Shown: in pieces, positions 12,408-20,217 of the stretch | Numbering within the stretch: position 1 is the first letter of the stretch | How the letters are laid out: every line of letters starts with the position of its first letter | Source of the DNA: Symbiodinium natans | Taxonomy: Eukaryota > Sar > Dinophyceae > Suessiales > Symbiodiniaceae | Direction of reading: 5' to 3' | DNA length: 64,000 bases | Assembly (NCBI GenBank): GCA_905221605.1 | Contig: CAJNDS010001335.1 | Coordinates: forward strand, 980,438 to 1,044,437 | Position numbers and translations under genes: made by a program | Notes under the pieces: generated by a model | What the model was told of the DNA's origin: nothing | Seen by the model: the letters and a program-made list of their open reading frames with translations, nothing else | Databases searched by the model: none

Positions 12408-12860
12408 GTATGTACATACAAAAGAAGGTGACAGTCGGTTCGTGACAGGAAGCAGCAGACCAGCTGCTCAAGAAGTTGTGTGGTCGTTTGCCACCCCGAA
12501 ACCCTGAGGCCCCCCAGTCATTGTCGGAACTCCCTGAGGCGCTTGAAATCAGCCCTACCCTACGACTTAGAGAGGTTTAGGGTTTAGGGTTTAGGGTTTA
12601 GGGTTTAGGGTTTAGGGTTTAGGGTTTAGGGTTTAGGGTTTAGGGTTTAGGGTTTAGGGTTTAGGGTTTAGGGCAGCCCTTCATTCCCTAAACCCCCACC
12701 CACAGCCCCAGAACCCCAAAGCCCAAAACGCCCTAAACCCAAAAGGCCCGCAGCCTCTGACGGCCCAGGCAACACCCCGCCAGAGCAGTTCGAGCTGTCT
12801 CACGTGCCCATCTGGGGCACCCAGGGGCAAGATATCGTTTGGCAGACCTTCTGCACGTGA
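1186..12860 (+). CDS. Long microexon gene of unknown function (inferred exon chain)
   Basis: Function not recognised. Candidate exons, all on +: 1186-1274, 1665-1815, 2504-2598, 3604-3648, 4569-4622, 4698-4770, 5556-5587, 6283-6357, 6948-6986, 7397-7421, 7614-7703, 7994-8031, 8733-8765, 9434-9461, 9622-9654, 9920-9976, 10360-10390, 10679-10732, 11194-11401, 11951-12001, 12449-12482 and 12769-12860 (TGA 12858-12860). Nearly all follow an AG and end in AG before a G (GC, GA, GG or GT donors). Phases agree at most junctions: 1815 leaves one base completed by 2504, 4770 by 5556, 7421 by 7614, 7703 by 7994 and 12482 by 12769. Visible peptides include PEELVDFIDKFGATIRE and EILLEAFDPEMLLDTCIK. Weak points: no matching phase between 10390 and 10679; 9434-9461 lacks a usual donor; the frame in 11194-11401 holds only if the G run at 11310-11315 is one base shorter; several exons are open in other frames. 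The 5' end lies upstream or is not seen. It could be two genes. Confidence 0.45.
1279..1579 (+). repeat. Variant telomeric array (TTTAGGG to TTTAGGGG to TTGAGGGG)
   Basis: Heptamers drift into octamers TTTAGGGG, then a block of TTGAGGGG (about 1490-1540), then back to TTTAGGGG. Blocks of one variant suggest local slippage or amplification. Confidence 0.9.
1990..2235. repeat. Degenerate TTTAGGG, then CCCTAAA repeats
   Basis: Diverged G-strand repeats (1998-2090) are followed by about 70 bp of mixed sequence, then a short C-strand array (2180-2235), so the strand sense switches inside one intron. Confidence 0.7.
2328..2500 (-). repeat. CCCTAAA array
   Basis: About 20 C-strand heptamers with a few CCCCAAA variants, running right up to the acceptor of exon 2504-2598. 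Confidence 0.9.
2812..2956. mobile_element. MITE-like palindromic element, family B
   Basis: The ends are near inverted copies: GGAGGTCATGGTACTTATTAACC on the left and GGTTAACAAGTACCATGAACCTCC on the right, with internal paired GTACTTATAA/TTATAAGTGCAG segments. Related copies: 9666-9908, 10441-10572, 13552-13954 and 24870-25060. No ORF; a nonautonomous transposon is the likeliest reading. Confidence 0.7.
2957..3036 (-). repeat. CCCTAAA array abutting a family B end
   Basis: The array follows the right end of the element directly and is followed at 3034-3050 by a second copy of the terminal CCATGAACCTCCAAGTAG, so the array lies between two copies of the element end. Confidence 0.8.
3176..3335 (-). 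repeat. CCCTAAA array passing into CCCCTAAA/CCCCTAAG
   Basis: Heptamers change to octamers near 3255. Confidence 0.85.
3411..3565 (+). repeat. TTTAGGG array
   Basis: About 21 nearly perfect units, upstream of the 45-nt exon candidate 3604-3648. Confidence 0.92.
3659..3800 (+). repeat. TTTAGGG array with GCTTAGG variants
   Basis: Perfect units at 3661-3722 followed by diverged units, starting ten bases after the end of exon 3604-3648. Confidence 0.88.
3902..3992 (+). repeat. (GTAT)n microsatellite
   Basis: About 20 perfect tetranucleotide units ending in a short GT run. The Cys/Met/Tyr/Val ORFs across it are artefacts. Confidence 0.95.
3994..4107. mobile_element. MITE-like palindromic element, family A
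   Basis: GATGCTTCCCCTTTCCTAG on the left pairs with the right end CAAGGGTAACATCCCAA; a common core runs AGTCCTT...GGGATT...AATCCC...AAGGACC. Other copies: 17427-17514, 26662-26792, 28351-28452 and 54946-55056. No coding capacity. Confidence 0.6.
6358..6420 (+). repeat. TTTAGGG array directly after an exon candidate
   Basis: Eight units beginning at the inferred 3' end of exon 6283-6357. Confidence 0.88.
7098..7386 (-). repeat. Long CCCTAAA array
   Basis: About 41 units, nearly perfect, with single 1-base losses near 7230, 7371 and 7380. One of the two longest pure heptamer arrays in the window. Confidence 0.95.
8830..8946 (-). repeat. CCCTAAA array
   Basis: About 13 perfect units preceded by diverged ones. 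Confidence 0.9.
8947..9330. other. Intron-like unique sequence, no gene seen
   Basis: Mixed sequence with a T run at 9030 and short CCCTAAA/CCCTCAA pieces at 9225-9260. No exon candidate with good boundaries was found. Confidence 0.5.
9335..9426 (+). repeat. TTTAGGG array
   Basis: Thirteen units ending at the exon candidate 9434-9461. Confidence 0.92.
9500..9612 (-). repeat. CCCTAAA array
   Basis: Tandem units ending a few bases before the CCCAG acceptor of exon 9622-9654. Confidence 0.9.
9666..9908. mobile_element. Family B element split by a CCCTAAA array
   Basis: Family B sequence (CACTTATAAGCCCCT...GTTATAATTGGT) stops at about 9702. A 170-bp CCCTAAA array follows (9704-9872), and the missing element end resumes at 9877-9908 (GTTGGTTAGGAAGTACCATG...). 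Telomeric-type DNA therefore lies inside the element. Confidence 0.7.
10192..10338 (-). repeat. CCCTAAA array
   Basis: About 20 units with CCCTAAG/CCCTAGA variants near the middle. Confidence 0.92.
10441..10572. mobile_element. Family B MITE-like element, uninterrupted
   Basis: Starts TACTTGGAGGTTCATGGCAC and ends GTTATAATTGGTTAATAGGTGCC, with the internal TACTTATAAGCCCCTTAAGTGCCC core of the family and no telomeric insert. It serves as the reference for the interrupted copies. Confidence 0.7.
11090..11150 (+). repeat. TTTAGGG/TTTGGGG array
   Basis: Short mixed array upstream of exon 11194-11401. Confidence 0.85.
11524..11640 (-). repeat. CCCTAAA array
   Basis: About 15 units with two single-base irregularities. 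Confidence 0.9.
11755..11936 (-). repeat. Diverged CCCTAAA array
   Basis: Units mixed with CCCTAGA, CCCCTAAA and CCCTATA variants, just upstream of exon 11951-12001. Confidence 0.85.
12024..12066 (+). repeat. Short TTTAGGG array
   Basis: Six units, 22 bases after the end of exon 11951-12001. Confidence 0.85.
12337..12417 (+). repeat. (TA)n microsatellite
   Basis: Alternating TA broken by CAT, GTA and TGCA interruptions. Confidence 0.92.
12573..12675 (+). repeat. TTTAGGG array
   Basis: Fourteen perfect units. Confidence 0.93.
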
Positions 12861-12913
12861 CGCCCTGTCGAAGGGAGCGTGAGCTGCCCTCGAGGGAAGG
12901 GGCTTTCTGCCCC

Positions 12914-13236
12914 AGACCCTAAACCCTAAACCCCAAACCCTACAGCCTAAACCCTAAACCCTAAACCCTAAACCCTAAACCCTAAACCCTAAACCCTAAA
13001 CCCTAAACCCTAAACCCTAAACCCTAAACCCTAAACCCTAAACCCTAAACCCCAAACCCTAAACCCTAAACCCTAAACCCTAAACCCTAACACCTAAACC
13101 CTAAACCCTACACCCTAAACCCTAAACCCTAAACCCTAAACCCTAAACCCTAAACCCTAAACCCTAAACCCTAAACCCTAAACCCTAAACCCTAAACCCT
13201 AAACCCTAAACCCTAAACCCTAAACCCTGAACCCTA
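12914..13236 (-). repeat. Longest pure CCCTAAA array
   Basis: About 45 units, nearly perfect, lying downstream of the proposed stop codon at 12858-12860. Confidence 0.95.
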
Positions 13237-13551
13237 CAATCCAAGAACCCACAACCCTGGCTTCCAGGGGGCTTTTCTGGGCTAAGACCCGACCTTGCAC
13301 AGGAGTCTTCCTACTATTTGCTTGAGAACCACCGAAAAATGTAGAAATATTCCTCCTTATAAGGGCAAGATAGGATAACATAGGGATTCCTACTTACGAG
13401 TCATTGTTGTAGACATATTCTTCCATCTAAGGAAAATCTGGGATGATGTTTTGTTTTTTTCTTGGTATTTTCGGGAAGGTTCTTAAGCAAATGGTGGCTT
13501 CTCGCATAGCTTATGAAGCTGGGCCGCTGAGCTGCCCGAGGCTTCGTCAAC
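13237..13551. other. Unique sequence, no gene assigned
   Basis: Mixed sequence with pyrimidine-rich and T-rich stretches. A 60-codon open frame on - (13401-13583) overlaps a MITE end and has no supporting features. Confidence 0.45.
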
Positions 13552-13954
13552 TTACTTGGAGGTTCATGGTACTTGTTAACCAATTATGGACTGTACTTAT
13601 AGGGATTAAGGTTTAGGGTTTAGGGTGTAGGGTTTAAGGTTTATTTTAAGTAACCCACTTATAAGCCTGTATTGTGATAAGTACAGCTAAGAGTGCAGTT
13701 ATGATTGGTTAATAAGTACCATGAACCCTAAACCCCAAACCCTAAACCCTAAACCCCAAACCCTAAACCCTAAACCCTAAACCCTAAACGCTAAACCCTA
13801 AACCCTAAACCCTAAACCCTAAACCCTAAAACCCTGAACCCTAAACCCTCAACCCTAAACCCTAAACCCTAAACCCTGAACCCTAAACCCTAAACCCTAA
13901 ACCCTAAACCCACACTTCTATTAGTTGGTAGATAAGTACCATGAACCTCCAAGC
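13552..13954. mobile_element. Family B element with two telomeric-type inserts
   Basis: It starts TTACTTGGAGGTTCATGG and ends AAGTACCATGAACCTCCAAG. A short G-strand repeat block (about 13600-13645) interrupts the left half. A CCCTAAA array (13727-13913) follows a first GTACCATGAACC and precedes a second, complete end. The flanks match uninterrupted copies, so the arrays arrived later or expanded within the element. Confidence 0.7.
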
Positions 13955-13981
13955 TTAGTCACTCCGCGGTAGGCTGTACAG

Positions 13982-14028
13982 GTGCTCGCGGTGGCCGCTC
14001 CGAGCCTGCAGTTGGGGAAGCCTCTCAG
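13982..14028 (+). CDS. Isolated exon candidate
   Basis: TGTACAG acceptor, open frame VLAVAAPSLQLGKPL, then CTCAG|GG. It follows a family B element and precedes composite repeat copy 1. No family recognised. Confidence 0.3.
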
Positions 14029-14040
14029 GGGTTTAGGGTT

Positions 14041-15150
14041 CAGCATCTCAAGTCCGAGCATTCACTAGTCAAGCAGCTTGCCAAGCGTTGGAAAATAACC
14101 CACCCACCCAAGAAACCCATAACATTGAGAAAATACAAAGTTCACTCAATACATTCCCAGTAGTTAGTTTTAAACGGACCCAAAACCCGAAATCTAATCT
14201 AAGGCCCACAACAGGCCCTTTATGCTCTTAGGGCCCTAAACCCTACGGTTTAGAAGCCCCTATCGGCGAAGGCTCGTGGTCAAAAACCCAGAAAACGAGA
14301 GACCACCCAGAACCGTCGATTTCAGTCCAAAAAAAACTCATTTTTAATAGGGACCCGGGCCGATCCTGGGGGTCCCCCCTCACTTGGGGTGTTTTTGGAG
14401 GCAAACTTTCCCTCCCAAGGGGGGGTCGGAGTTTGAGGCCAGGGGGGGGTCTCCGAAGACTATTTTGCTTTTAAAATTGAGAAATGCGACCCCCCCTTGA
14501 CCAAAACTAGGCTGTGAAAAGGTCGGGGGGCGGTCCTTCATCAGAACTGAAACATTGAAAGATTCTGAAAAACCTTGAAAAACCCTGAAAAAATTGAAAT
14601 TCTTGAAACGGTGGGACCTGGCCGATCCTGGGTCCCCCTCATTTCAGGTGTTTTCGAGGCAAACTTTCCCTCTCAAGGGGGGCCCCCTTGACCAAAACTA
14701 GGCTGTGAAAAGGTCGCGGGGGCGGCCCTTCATCAGAACTGAAACATTGAAAGATTCTGAAAAACCTTGAAAAACCTTGAAAAAATTGAAATTCTTGAAA
14801 CGGTGAGGTTAAAATTTTAACTGGGGCCTGGCCGATCCTGGGTCCCCCTCATTTCAGGTGTTTTCGAGGCAAACTTTCCCTCTCAAGGGGGGGTCGGAGT
14901 TTGAGGCAAGGGGGGTCTCCGAAGACTATTTTGCCTTTAAAATTGAAAAATGCGACCCCCCCTTGACCAAAACTAGGCTGTGAAAAGGTCGCGGGGGCGG
15001 CCCTTCATCAGAATTGAGGGGTAAAAGCCCTGAAACATCCTGAAAAACATTGAAAAACCTTGAAAAACACTGAAGAACTCTGAAAAACCTTGAAAAACCT
15101 TGAAAAAACTCGGGGAAAAGGAAATTCACCATTGCCCACTTTTGAAGCGA
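14041..15150. repeat. Composite dispersed repeat, copy 1
   Basis: Closely resembles 42708-43640: both begin TTCAGCATCTC, then share ACGGACCCAAAACCCGAAATC, GACCCGGGCCGATCCTGGG, AGGCAAACTTTCCCT and runs of GAAAAACCTTGAAAAA. Internal segments are repeated three times here (about 14390, 14640 and 14850). No intact ORF, so it is a nonautonomous repeat or a decayed mobile element. Confidence 0.75.
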
Positions 15151-15326
15151 AATTCACCGTTGCCCACTTTTGAGGCCCGGAAAGTCACCGTTGCCCACTT
15201 TTGAGGCCCGGAAAGTCACCGTTGCCCACTTTTGAGGCCGAAAGTCACCGTTGCCCACTTTTGAGGCCAGGAAAGTCACCGTTGCCCACTTTTGAGGCCC
15301 GGAAAGTCACCGTTGCCCACTTTTGA
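15151..15326 (+). repeat. 31-bp tandem repeat (GTCACCGTTGCCCACTTTTG)
   Basis: Six copies of GAAAGTCACCGTTGCCCACTTTTGAGGCCC-type units at the end of composite copy 1; two units also end copy 2 at 43634-43690. Confidence 0.85.
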
Positions 15327-15570
15327 ACCCCTGAACCCCTGAACCCCTGAACCCCTGAACCCCTGAACCCCCTGAACCCCTAAACCCCTGAACCCCAAAC
15401 CTTATAAACCCTAAACCCCTAAACCCCTAAACCCTAAACATGGTCCTAAACCTTAAACCCCCAAACCCTAAACATGGTCCTAAACCTTAAGCCCCTAAAC
15501 CCTAAACCCTCAACCCTAAAGCCCCAAACCCCTAAACCCCTAAACCCCTGAACCCCTTGATGGTTGAGGG
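15327..15570 (-). repeat. CCCCTGAA then CCCCTAAA octamer array
   Basis: A homogeneous CCCCTGAA block (to about 15390), then CCCCTAAA-type units including two copies of CCTAAACATGGTCCTAAACC. Confidence 0.85.
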
Positions 15571-15600
15571 TTTTGTTTGTGCGGGATTTCCCTCCTGCAG

Positions 15601-15642
15601 GCCTTCCCTGGAGGGCTTTCCCGCGCGTGGAGAAAGCAAAAC
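15601..15642 (+). CDS. Weak exon candidate
   Basis: CTCCTGCAG acceptor followed by the open frame AFPGGLSRAWRKQN. No clear donor. Confidence 0.22.
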
Positions 15643-16081
15643 GGGGGGCTGGGGGTTTAGCGGGAAGGGTCTCGGGGCTGAGGCGTTTTGGGCTTAGGGT
15701 TTAGGGTTTAGGGTTTAGTGTTTAGGTGTTAGGGTTTAGGGTATGGGGTGTGGGGTTTAGGGTTTAGGGCTTGGGGTGACCTTAAGGTTTAAATGAGAGC
15801 TTTGTTTAGGGGGGGGGGGGGGGGGGCTCCTGTGCATCTAATCCTGCAGGATTTCGGTCTTTGGCTTGAAGGTTTCGGGTGTAGGGTTAAGGGCTTAAGG
15901 CCTATACGGCCTAGGGACTATGCTAGATCGCATAGGCCCGAAGCCCCAGAGCAATCCTGTGCACGAAGTTTCCTAAACCCTCTCTCAGTATAGACTATCA
16001 GCCCTATACACCCTAGACGCTTATAAACCCTGCAAGCCTTACCCTAAAGGCCCTGAACACCCTAAACGCGACTCAACCCAG

Positions 16082-16181
16082 TCTGGAGTACCCAGAGATG
16101 ACGCTGATTCCTTTGTTGAGGAAGAAACCTTGGAAAGGAAGGGGTCCTTCTCATGATTTGAGGTGGACTCTTTCCAAATGA
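16082..16181 (+). CDS. Possible terminal exon
   Basis: After CAACCCAG an open frame (LEYPEMTLIPLLRKK...) ends at TGA 16179-16181. Another frame is open for 24 codons, so the frame is unsure. Confidence 0.28.
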
Positions 16182-16269
16182 GCGCCTTTTGGCTTTGCGG
16201 GTGCTCTCAGAACCGCTGTGAAGACCATGACCGCATAGACTTGTAGAAGTATTGGGGGGAACATGAACG

Positions 16270-16395
16270 ATGACCCGAAACCCTAAACCCTAAAACCTAA
16301 ACCCCAAACCCCAAACCCCAAACCCTAAACCCTAAACCCTAAACCCGAAACCCTAAACCCTAAACCCTAAACCCTAAACCCTAAACCCTAAACCC
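16270..16395 (-). repeat. CCCTAAA/CCCCAAA array
   Basis: About 17 units with a CCCCAAA cluster. Confidence 0.9.
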
Positions 16396-16572
16396 AGGGA
16401 ACCTTCAAGAAGCTCAGGGAGCCTTGGGGAGTAGTGGGGAGGAGTAGGGAACCTTGGGGTACGTACCCCCCTTGACCCCCCCCCCCCCCTCCCTCAAGGT
16501 CTAAGGATAGGGTCCCGACCTCCTTTAAAAGGGCTCTGATATATGGGCCCTTAGGTTGACCTAGCACTTGCA

Positions 16573-16614
16573 ATGGCGGAAGCCTTCCCGCAACTAGACG
16601 GGTCCGGCGATGAG
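16573..16614 (+). CDS. Possible first coding exon
   Basis: ATG in a favourable GCAATGGCG context opens the frame MAEAFPQLDGSGDE, ending GATGAG before pyrimidines and telomeric repeats. It may join 16729-16787. No signal peptide or domain visible. Confidence 0.33.
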
Positions 16615-16728
16615 CTTTTTAGGTTTAGGGTTTAGGGTTGAGGGTTTAGGATGTAGGGTTTTAGGGTTTAGGGTATCAGGGGCTGCCCTTAAAAAGCCCC
16701 CTGAACCCTGAAGTTTCATTCGTTTCAG

Positions 16729-16787
16729 GGCTGCCACCAAGCTGAGGCCCGGACTCCGGCTGTGCTCCCGAACGTGATCATGCTGAG
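16729..16787 (+). CDS. Exon candidate with good boundaries
   Basis: CGTTTCAG acceptor and CTGAG|GC donor enclose the open frame GCHQAEARTPAVLPNVIML. A G run and a TTTAGGG array follow at once. No family recognised. Confidence 0.45.
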
Positions 16788-16965
16788 GCGGGGGGGGGGG
16801 GGGGGGGGGGCGGGGAGGGTGGGTGTGTTTAGGGTTTAGGGTTTAGGGTTTAGGGTTTAGGGTTTAGGGTTTAGGGTTTAGGGTTTAGGGTTTAGGGTTT
16901 AGGGTTTAGGGTTTAGGGTTTAGGGTTTAGGGTTTAGGGTTTAGGGTTTAGGGTTTAGGGTTATG
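16788..16965 (+). repeat. Poly-G run plus TTTAGGG array
   Basis: G run at 16791-16810, then about 18 perfect TTTAGGG units from 16828. Confidence 0.93.
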
Positions 16966-17206
16966 GTTTTAAGGTGTAGAGTTTACGGTGCAGGGTTTAG
17001 GGTTTAGGGTGTGTGTGTGTGTGTGTGTATGTCGATGATTGTCGGTCGATTCCATCCTTCCGCTTCGGGTTTGGTCATTTTTTTTTTTTTTGGGGGGGGG
17101 GGGTTAGGGCTTAGGATGTGTTTAGGTGTTGTTTAGGTTTTTTTTTAAAGGGTTGTCAGGGTTTTAGGGTTTAGGGCTAGGGTTTAGGGCTAGGGTTTAG
17201 GGTTTC

Positions 17207-17282
17207 GGTGGTTTCGAACTTCCCGGGCTCGGCATACCTTGCAAGGTGGCGGTGGCTGCCCTGCCGACTCATCAGCCTGGTG
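17207..17282 (+). CDS. Exon candidate
   Basis: Open frame FELPGLGIPCKVAVAALPTH ends CAGCCTG|GTGTTG. The acceptor is not clear (TTTCGG...). Confidence 0.3.
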
Positions 17283-17425
17283 TTGGGTTTAGGCGTTTAG
17301 GGTTTAGGCGTTTAGGGTTTAGGGTTTAGGGTCTAGGGTTTAGGGTTTAGGGTGTTGGGGGTTTAGGGGTTTAGGCGTTAGGGGGTTTAGGGTTTAGGGT
17401 GTTGGGTGTAGGGCGGTAGGTTTTG
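17283..17425 (+). repeat. Diverged TTTAGGG/GTTTAGGC repeats
   Basis: Degenerate G-strand repeats with GTTTAGGC variants between an exon candidate and a family A element. Confidence 0.75.
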
Positions 17426-17426
17426 A

Positions 17427-17514
17427 TGTTCCCCCCTACACTAGCAGTCCTTAATGGGGATTGTAATAGGGGTTACTGAAAATCCCAATTAAGGAGGGGA
17501 GCATCCCAAGTTGT
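17427..17514. mobile_element. Family A MITE-like element
   Basis: GATGTTCCCCCCTACACTAG at the left is complementary in outline to GGAGGGGAGCATCCCAAG at the right; it shares the AGTCCTTAATGGGGATT core with the other copies. Confidence 0.6.
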
Positions 17515-17663
17515 TGGGTTTAGGGTTGTAGGGGTTCAAGTTTCAGGGTTTAGGGGTTTAGTGGTTTAGGGGTTTAGCTGAGGGCCTTCTTCTAAGGGTA
17601 GTTACACGGGCAATTCCGGGAAAGCTCAACCCTCAACCTCCCTACACTCCCTAAACCCTAAAC

Positions 17664-17731
17664 CCTAAAGAAATCTGGACGGGCTCAGCGGCTGCATCCG
17701 AAATCCCACATCCTGAAGTGGGCCGGGAAAG
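17664..17731 (+). CDS. Exon candidate
   Basis: Basic open frame KKSGRAQRLHPKSHILKWAGK between CCCTAAA repeats and TATGTAACC. No recognised family. Confidence 0.3.
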
Positions 17732-17788
17732 TATGTAACCCTACCACACCCCAAAAGCACCCAAACCCGAAACCCGAAACCCCCAACC

Positions 17789-18018
17789 CTCATGGATCTT
17801 CAGCACAATGTCCCTCAAGTGGCTAAACCCTAAACCCTAAACCCCAACCCTCATGGATCTTCAGCACAATGTCCCTCAAGTGGCTAAACCCTAAACCCTA
17901 AATTCCCAAACCCTCATGGATCTTCAGCACAATGTCCCTCAAGTGGCTGCGCAGGTCATCTTCGTTGCGCCCCATCTCATTGGCAGCGGTCATGGTCGGG
18001 GTGCGCGCAAAGGTTACT
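17789..18018 (-). CDS. Minus-strand exon with its 3' part present three times
   Basis: Read on -, 18018-17911 gives an open frame containing TPTMTAANEMGRNEDDLRSH followed by LRDIVLKIHE. The last 37 bp (SHLRDIVLKIHE) occur again at 17850-17885 and 17789-17826, each separated by CCCTAAA units and each with the same 3' boundary, CCATGAG|GG. Only the longest copy carries the full frame; the other two look like fragments copied with the array. Family not recognised. Confidence 0.5.
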
Positions 18019-18256
18019 AGTAGGGTCTTTTCGGGCCCCTAAGCCCTTAGCCCTAAACCCCTAAACCCGAAGCCCTCCCAAGCCCTAAACCAAAACCCTA
18101 AACTCTAAGCCCTACACCCCATGGCCTAAACCAAGACCCTAAGCCCTAAGCCCTGCAAGCCCTACACCCCAAAGCTTCATACTCGGCTGGGAGGATTTGA
18201 CATCGCCCTAAACCCTAGACCGTCAGACCCCTTGTTAGGGAAAGCTCGGACCATGC

Positions 18257-18658
18257 TTGGCCAACGTGCCATGTCAGCGGACCCGGTCTGACAGTGCCGC
18301 CCGACGGCCTGTGCATGATCTACACATTTCTGGCCGCGACCCGCCACACGCTCGGCGATGCTTTGCCCGGATGCGTGATCGCGCCGCGCACATTCTGGCA
18401 GAGAAGTTGGAGCGCGGCGGCTATCCGGGCGATGAGGAGATGAGCTTCTACACTGAAGAGTTTGGGTGCGCCATGCTTGTCGTCCCGGGCGACAAACACG
18501 CTGGCCCTGTCATTCATGGGCATGGGCCGGTGGGTTTCGAATTGAAGCAGATGTTCGGTCGCGGGCCGGAAGGTGCTGCTGGTGTTTGGCTGAAGCTTGC
18601 GTCCCGGCGAACTAGGAGGTTTCGGGGTTCAGGGTTCAAGGCCAAATTTAGGCCTTAG
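18257..18658 (+). pseudogene. Possible OTU-like cysteine protease remnant (frameshifted)
   Basis: Frame A (from about 18294) contains VPPDGLCMIYTFLAAT, which fits the OTU catalytic box D-G-x-C with Cys three residues after Asp. Frame B (to 18658) contains an acidic and aromatic stretch (DEEMSFYTEEFGCAMLVV) and an HGHGPVGFEL segment, similar in layout to the later part of OTU domains. The two frames differ, so either a frameshift or an unseen very short intron lies near 18370. OTU enzymes remove ubiquitin; here a decayed or element-borne copy is likely. The assignment rests on one short motif. Confidence 0.33.
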
Positions 18659-18765
18659 GGCCTTAGGGTTTGGGGTTTAGGGTTTAGGGGGTTTAGGGTG
18701 GGTGTGAGGGCACTTTCGGAAGGGATTGGTGCAATTAAACTAAAACCTTTTGCCCTACACGCGCA

Positions 18766-18813
18766 GCAGTATGCTCCATTCCCGTCAGCTGCTGTTTAGG
18801 ATGCAGGACTTCT
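18766..18813 (+). CDS. Exon candidate
   Basis: ACGCGCAG acceptor, open frame SMLHSRQLLFRMQ, donor ATGCAG|GA. It could be an upstream exon of the glutaredoxin-like gene, since it ends in phase 0 like the later exons. Confidence 0.3.
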
Positions 18814-18947
18814 ACTACGCAAGCCCGACACCATCCGAAACTCTCAGCTAAACTCGAAGCTTAAAACCCTTTAATCCGAGACTCTGAATCCTAAACCCTA
18901 AGCCCTAAGCCCTAGACCCCAATCCCCCTCAAGCAAGCCCACAAGAG

Positions 18948-19010
18948 AGGAGGGACATCAGTCGGAGCGATCGCACTGATCCCAGCAGCGCGAGGGCACG
19001 AGCAGCGAGA
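18948..19010 (+). CDS. Weak Arg/Ser-rich exon candidate
   Basis: Open frame RRDISRSDRTDPSSARARAA; boundaries uncertain. Confidence 0.2.
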
Positions 19011-19017
19011 ACAACAC

Positions 19018-19195
19018 CTAAACCCGAAACCCTACACCCTACACCCTAAACCCTAAACCCTAAACCCTAAACCCTGAACCCTAAACCCTAAACCCTAAAC
19101 CCTGAACCCTGAACCCTAAACCCTAAACCCTAAACCCCAAACCTCAAACCCTAAACCCTAAACCCTAAGCCCTAAACCCTAAACCCTGAAACCCA
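19018..19195 (-). repeat. CCCTAAA array with CCCTGAA variants
   Basis: About 24 units. Confidence 0.9.
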
Positions 19196-19407
19196 AATAA
19201 TACAGAATAAGAACCCCCACATCGCCCTTATCAGGCAGGATGTTGTTTTTTTTGTTATGTTGGGGGGGGGGGGCTTAAGCAAATAGTAGTAAGGACCGCA
19301 GGGATCCTCGGGGTTGAGGCTCTACTTGAAGGTTCTTGGGTACCCCTAAGAGGGGTTATAAGTTTTCTAAGTAAGGATAGAACTGTATTCGTCTCGGGGT
19401 GCCGCAG

Positions 19408-19434
19408 GCTCGGCTTGTGCATCGGCAGCGCCAG
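19408..19434 (+). CDS. Possible 27-nt microexon
   Basis: GCCGCAG acceptor and CGCCAG|GC donor enclose ARLVHRQRQ in phase 0, matching the start phase of 20218-20298. Confidence 0.3.
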
Positions 19435-20049
19435 GCCATCGGTTGCGCATTCATCCTAAACCCTGAGCACCAAGCTCCTGAGCCTTCGATCCAAGATTCC
19501 GAGTAGGGGTTCTAGTAGCATGCTGGAGATTCCAACCCGACTCCAAGCCCTCGCATTCGCCCAACCATACCAGGTACCACCTACAGACCCCCACCCACCG
19601 CACCTCCACACCCTCGCCCCCCTTTCCACCCACCCTCCTTTCACCCCCCCACTCCCACACTTCTGGCAACGGATGCAATAGCCGTGGAGGACCACGCCTG
19701 CTAAACTAATCCGTTCTAGTACCATGCCTGCCACCCCACCCCACCTGCACGTGAGAGGCTGGCGATGCACACTTTACAATCTCACCCTGCAAGTCTTGTC
19801 ATGCGGGCAGTTATCTACATGGGCGTTTACGAAAATAAGGGACCCTGAATATAGACCCCTAAATAGAAGGACTCCTGTAGAATAAGGACCCCAACAAGAT
19901 ACCCCTAATTTCGGAAACCCCAAAAGATATGGCCTATGTTTCAAGCTCCGCAGTAGCAGAGGTACCCAAATGGGGCCTGAAGTTAGGGCACCCGAAGCCC
20001 CAAACCCTAAGGCCCTAAACAAATTAGCCCCAAACCCCAAGTCTATAGC
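19435..20049. other. Intron-like stretch with a diverged family C element
   Basis: C-rich unique sequence (19560-19680), then 19803-19915 with GGGCAGTTATCTACATGGGCG and AATAAGGACCCC, which resembles family C elements at 57718 and 59318. Minus-strand ORFs here (19451-20040) show no domain. Confidence 0.4.
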
Positions 20050-20187
20050 CCCTAACCCTAAACCCTAAACCCTAAACCCTAAACCCTAAACCCTAAACCC
20101 TAAACCCTAAACCCTAAACCCTAAACCCTAAACCCTAAACCCTAAACCCTAAACCCTAAACCCTAAACCCTAAACCCTAAACCCTGA
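20050..20187 (-). repeat. CCCTAAA array
   Basis: About 19 perfect units, 30 bp before exon 20218-20298. Confidence 0.93.
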
Positions 20188-20217
20188 ACCGTCACCCTGC
20201 ATCCTGAACCTTCGAAG

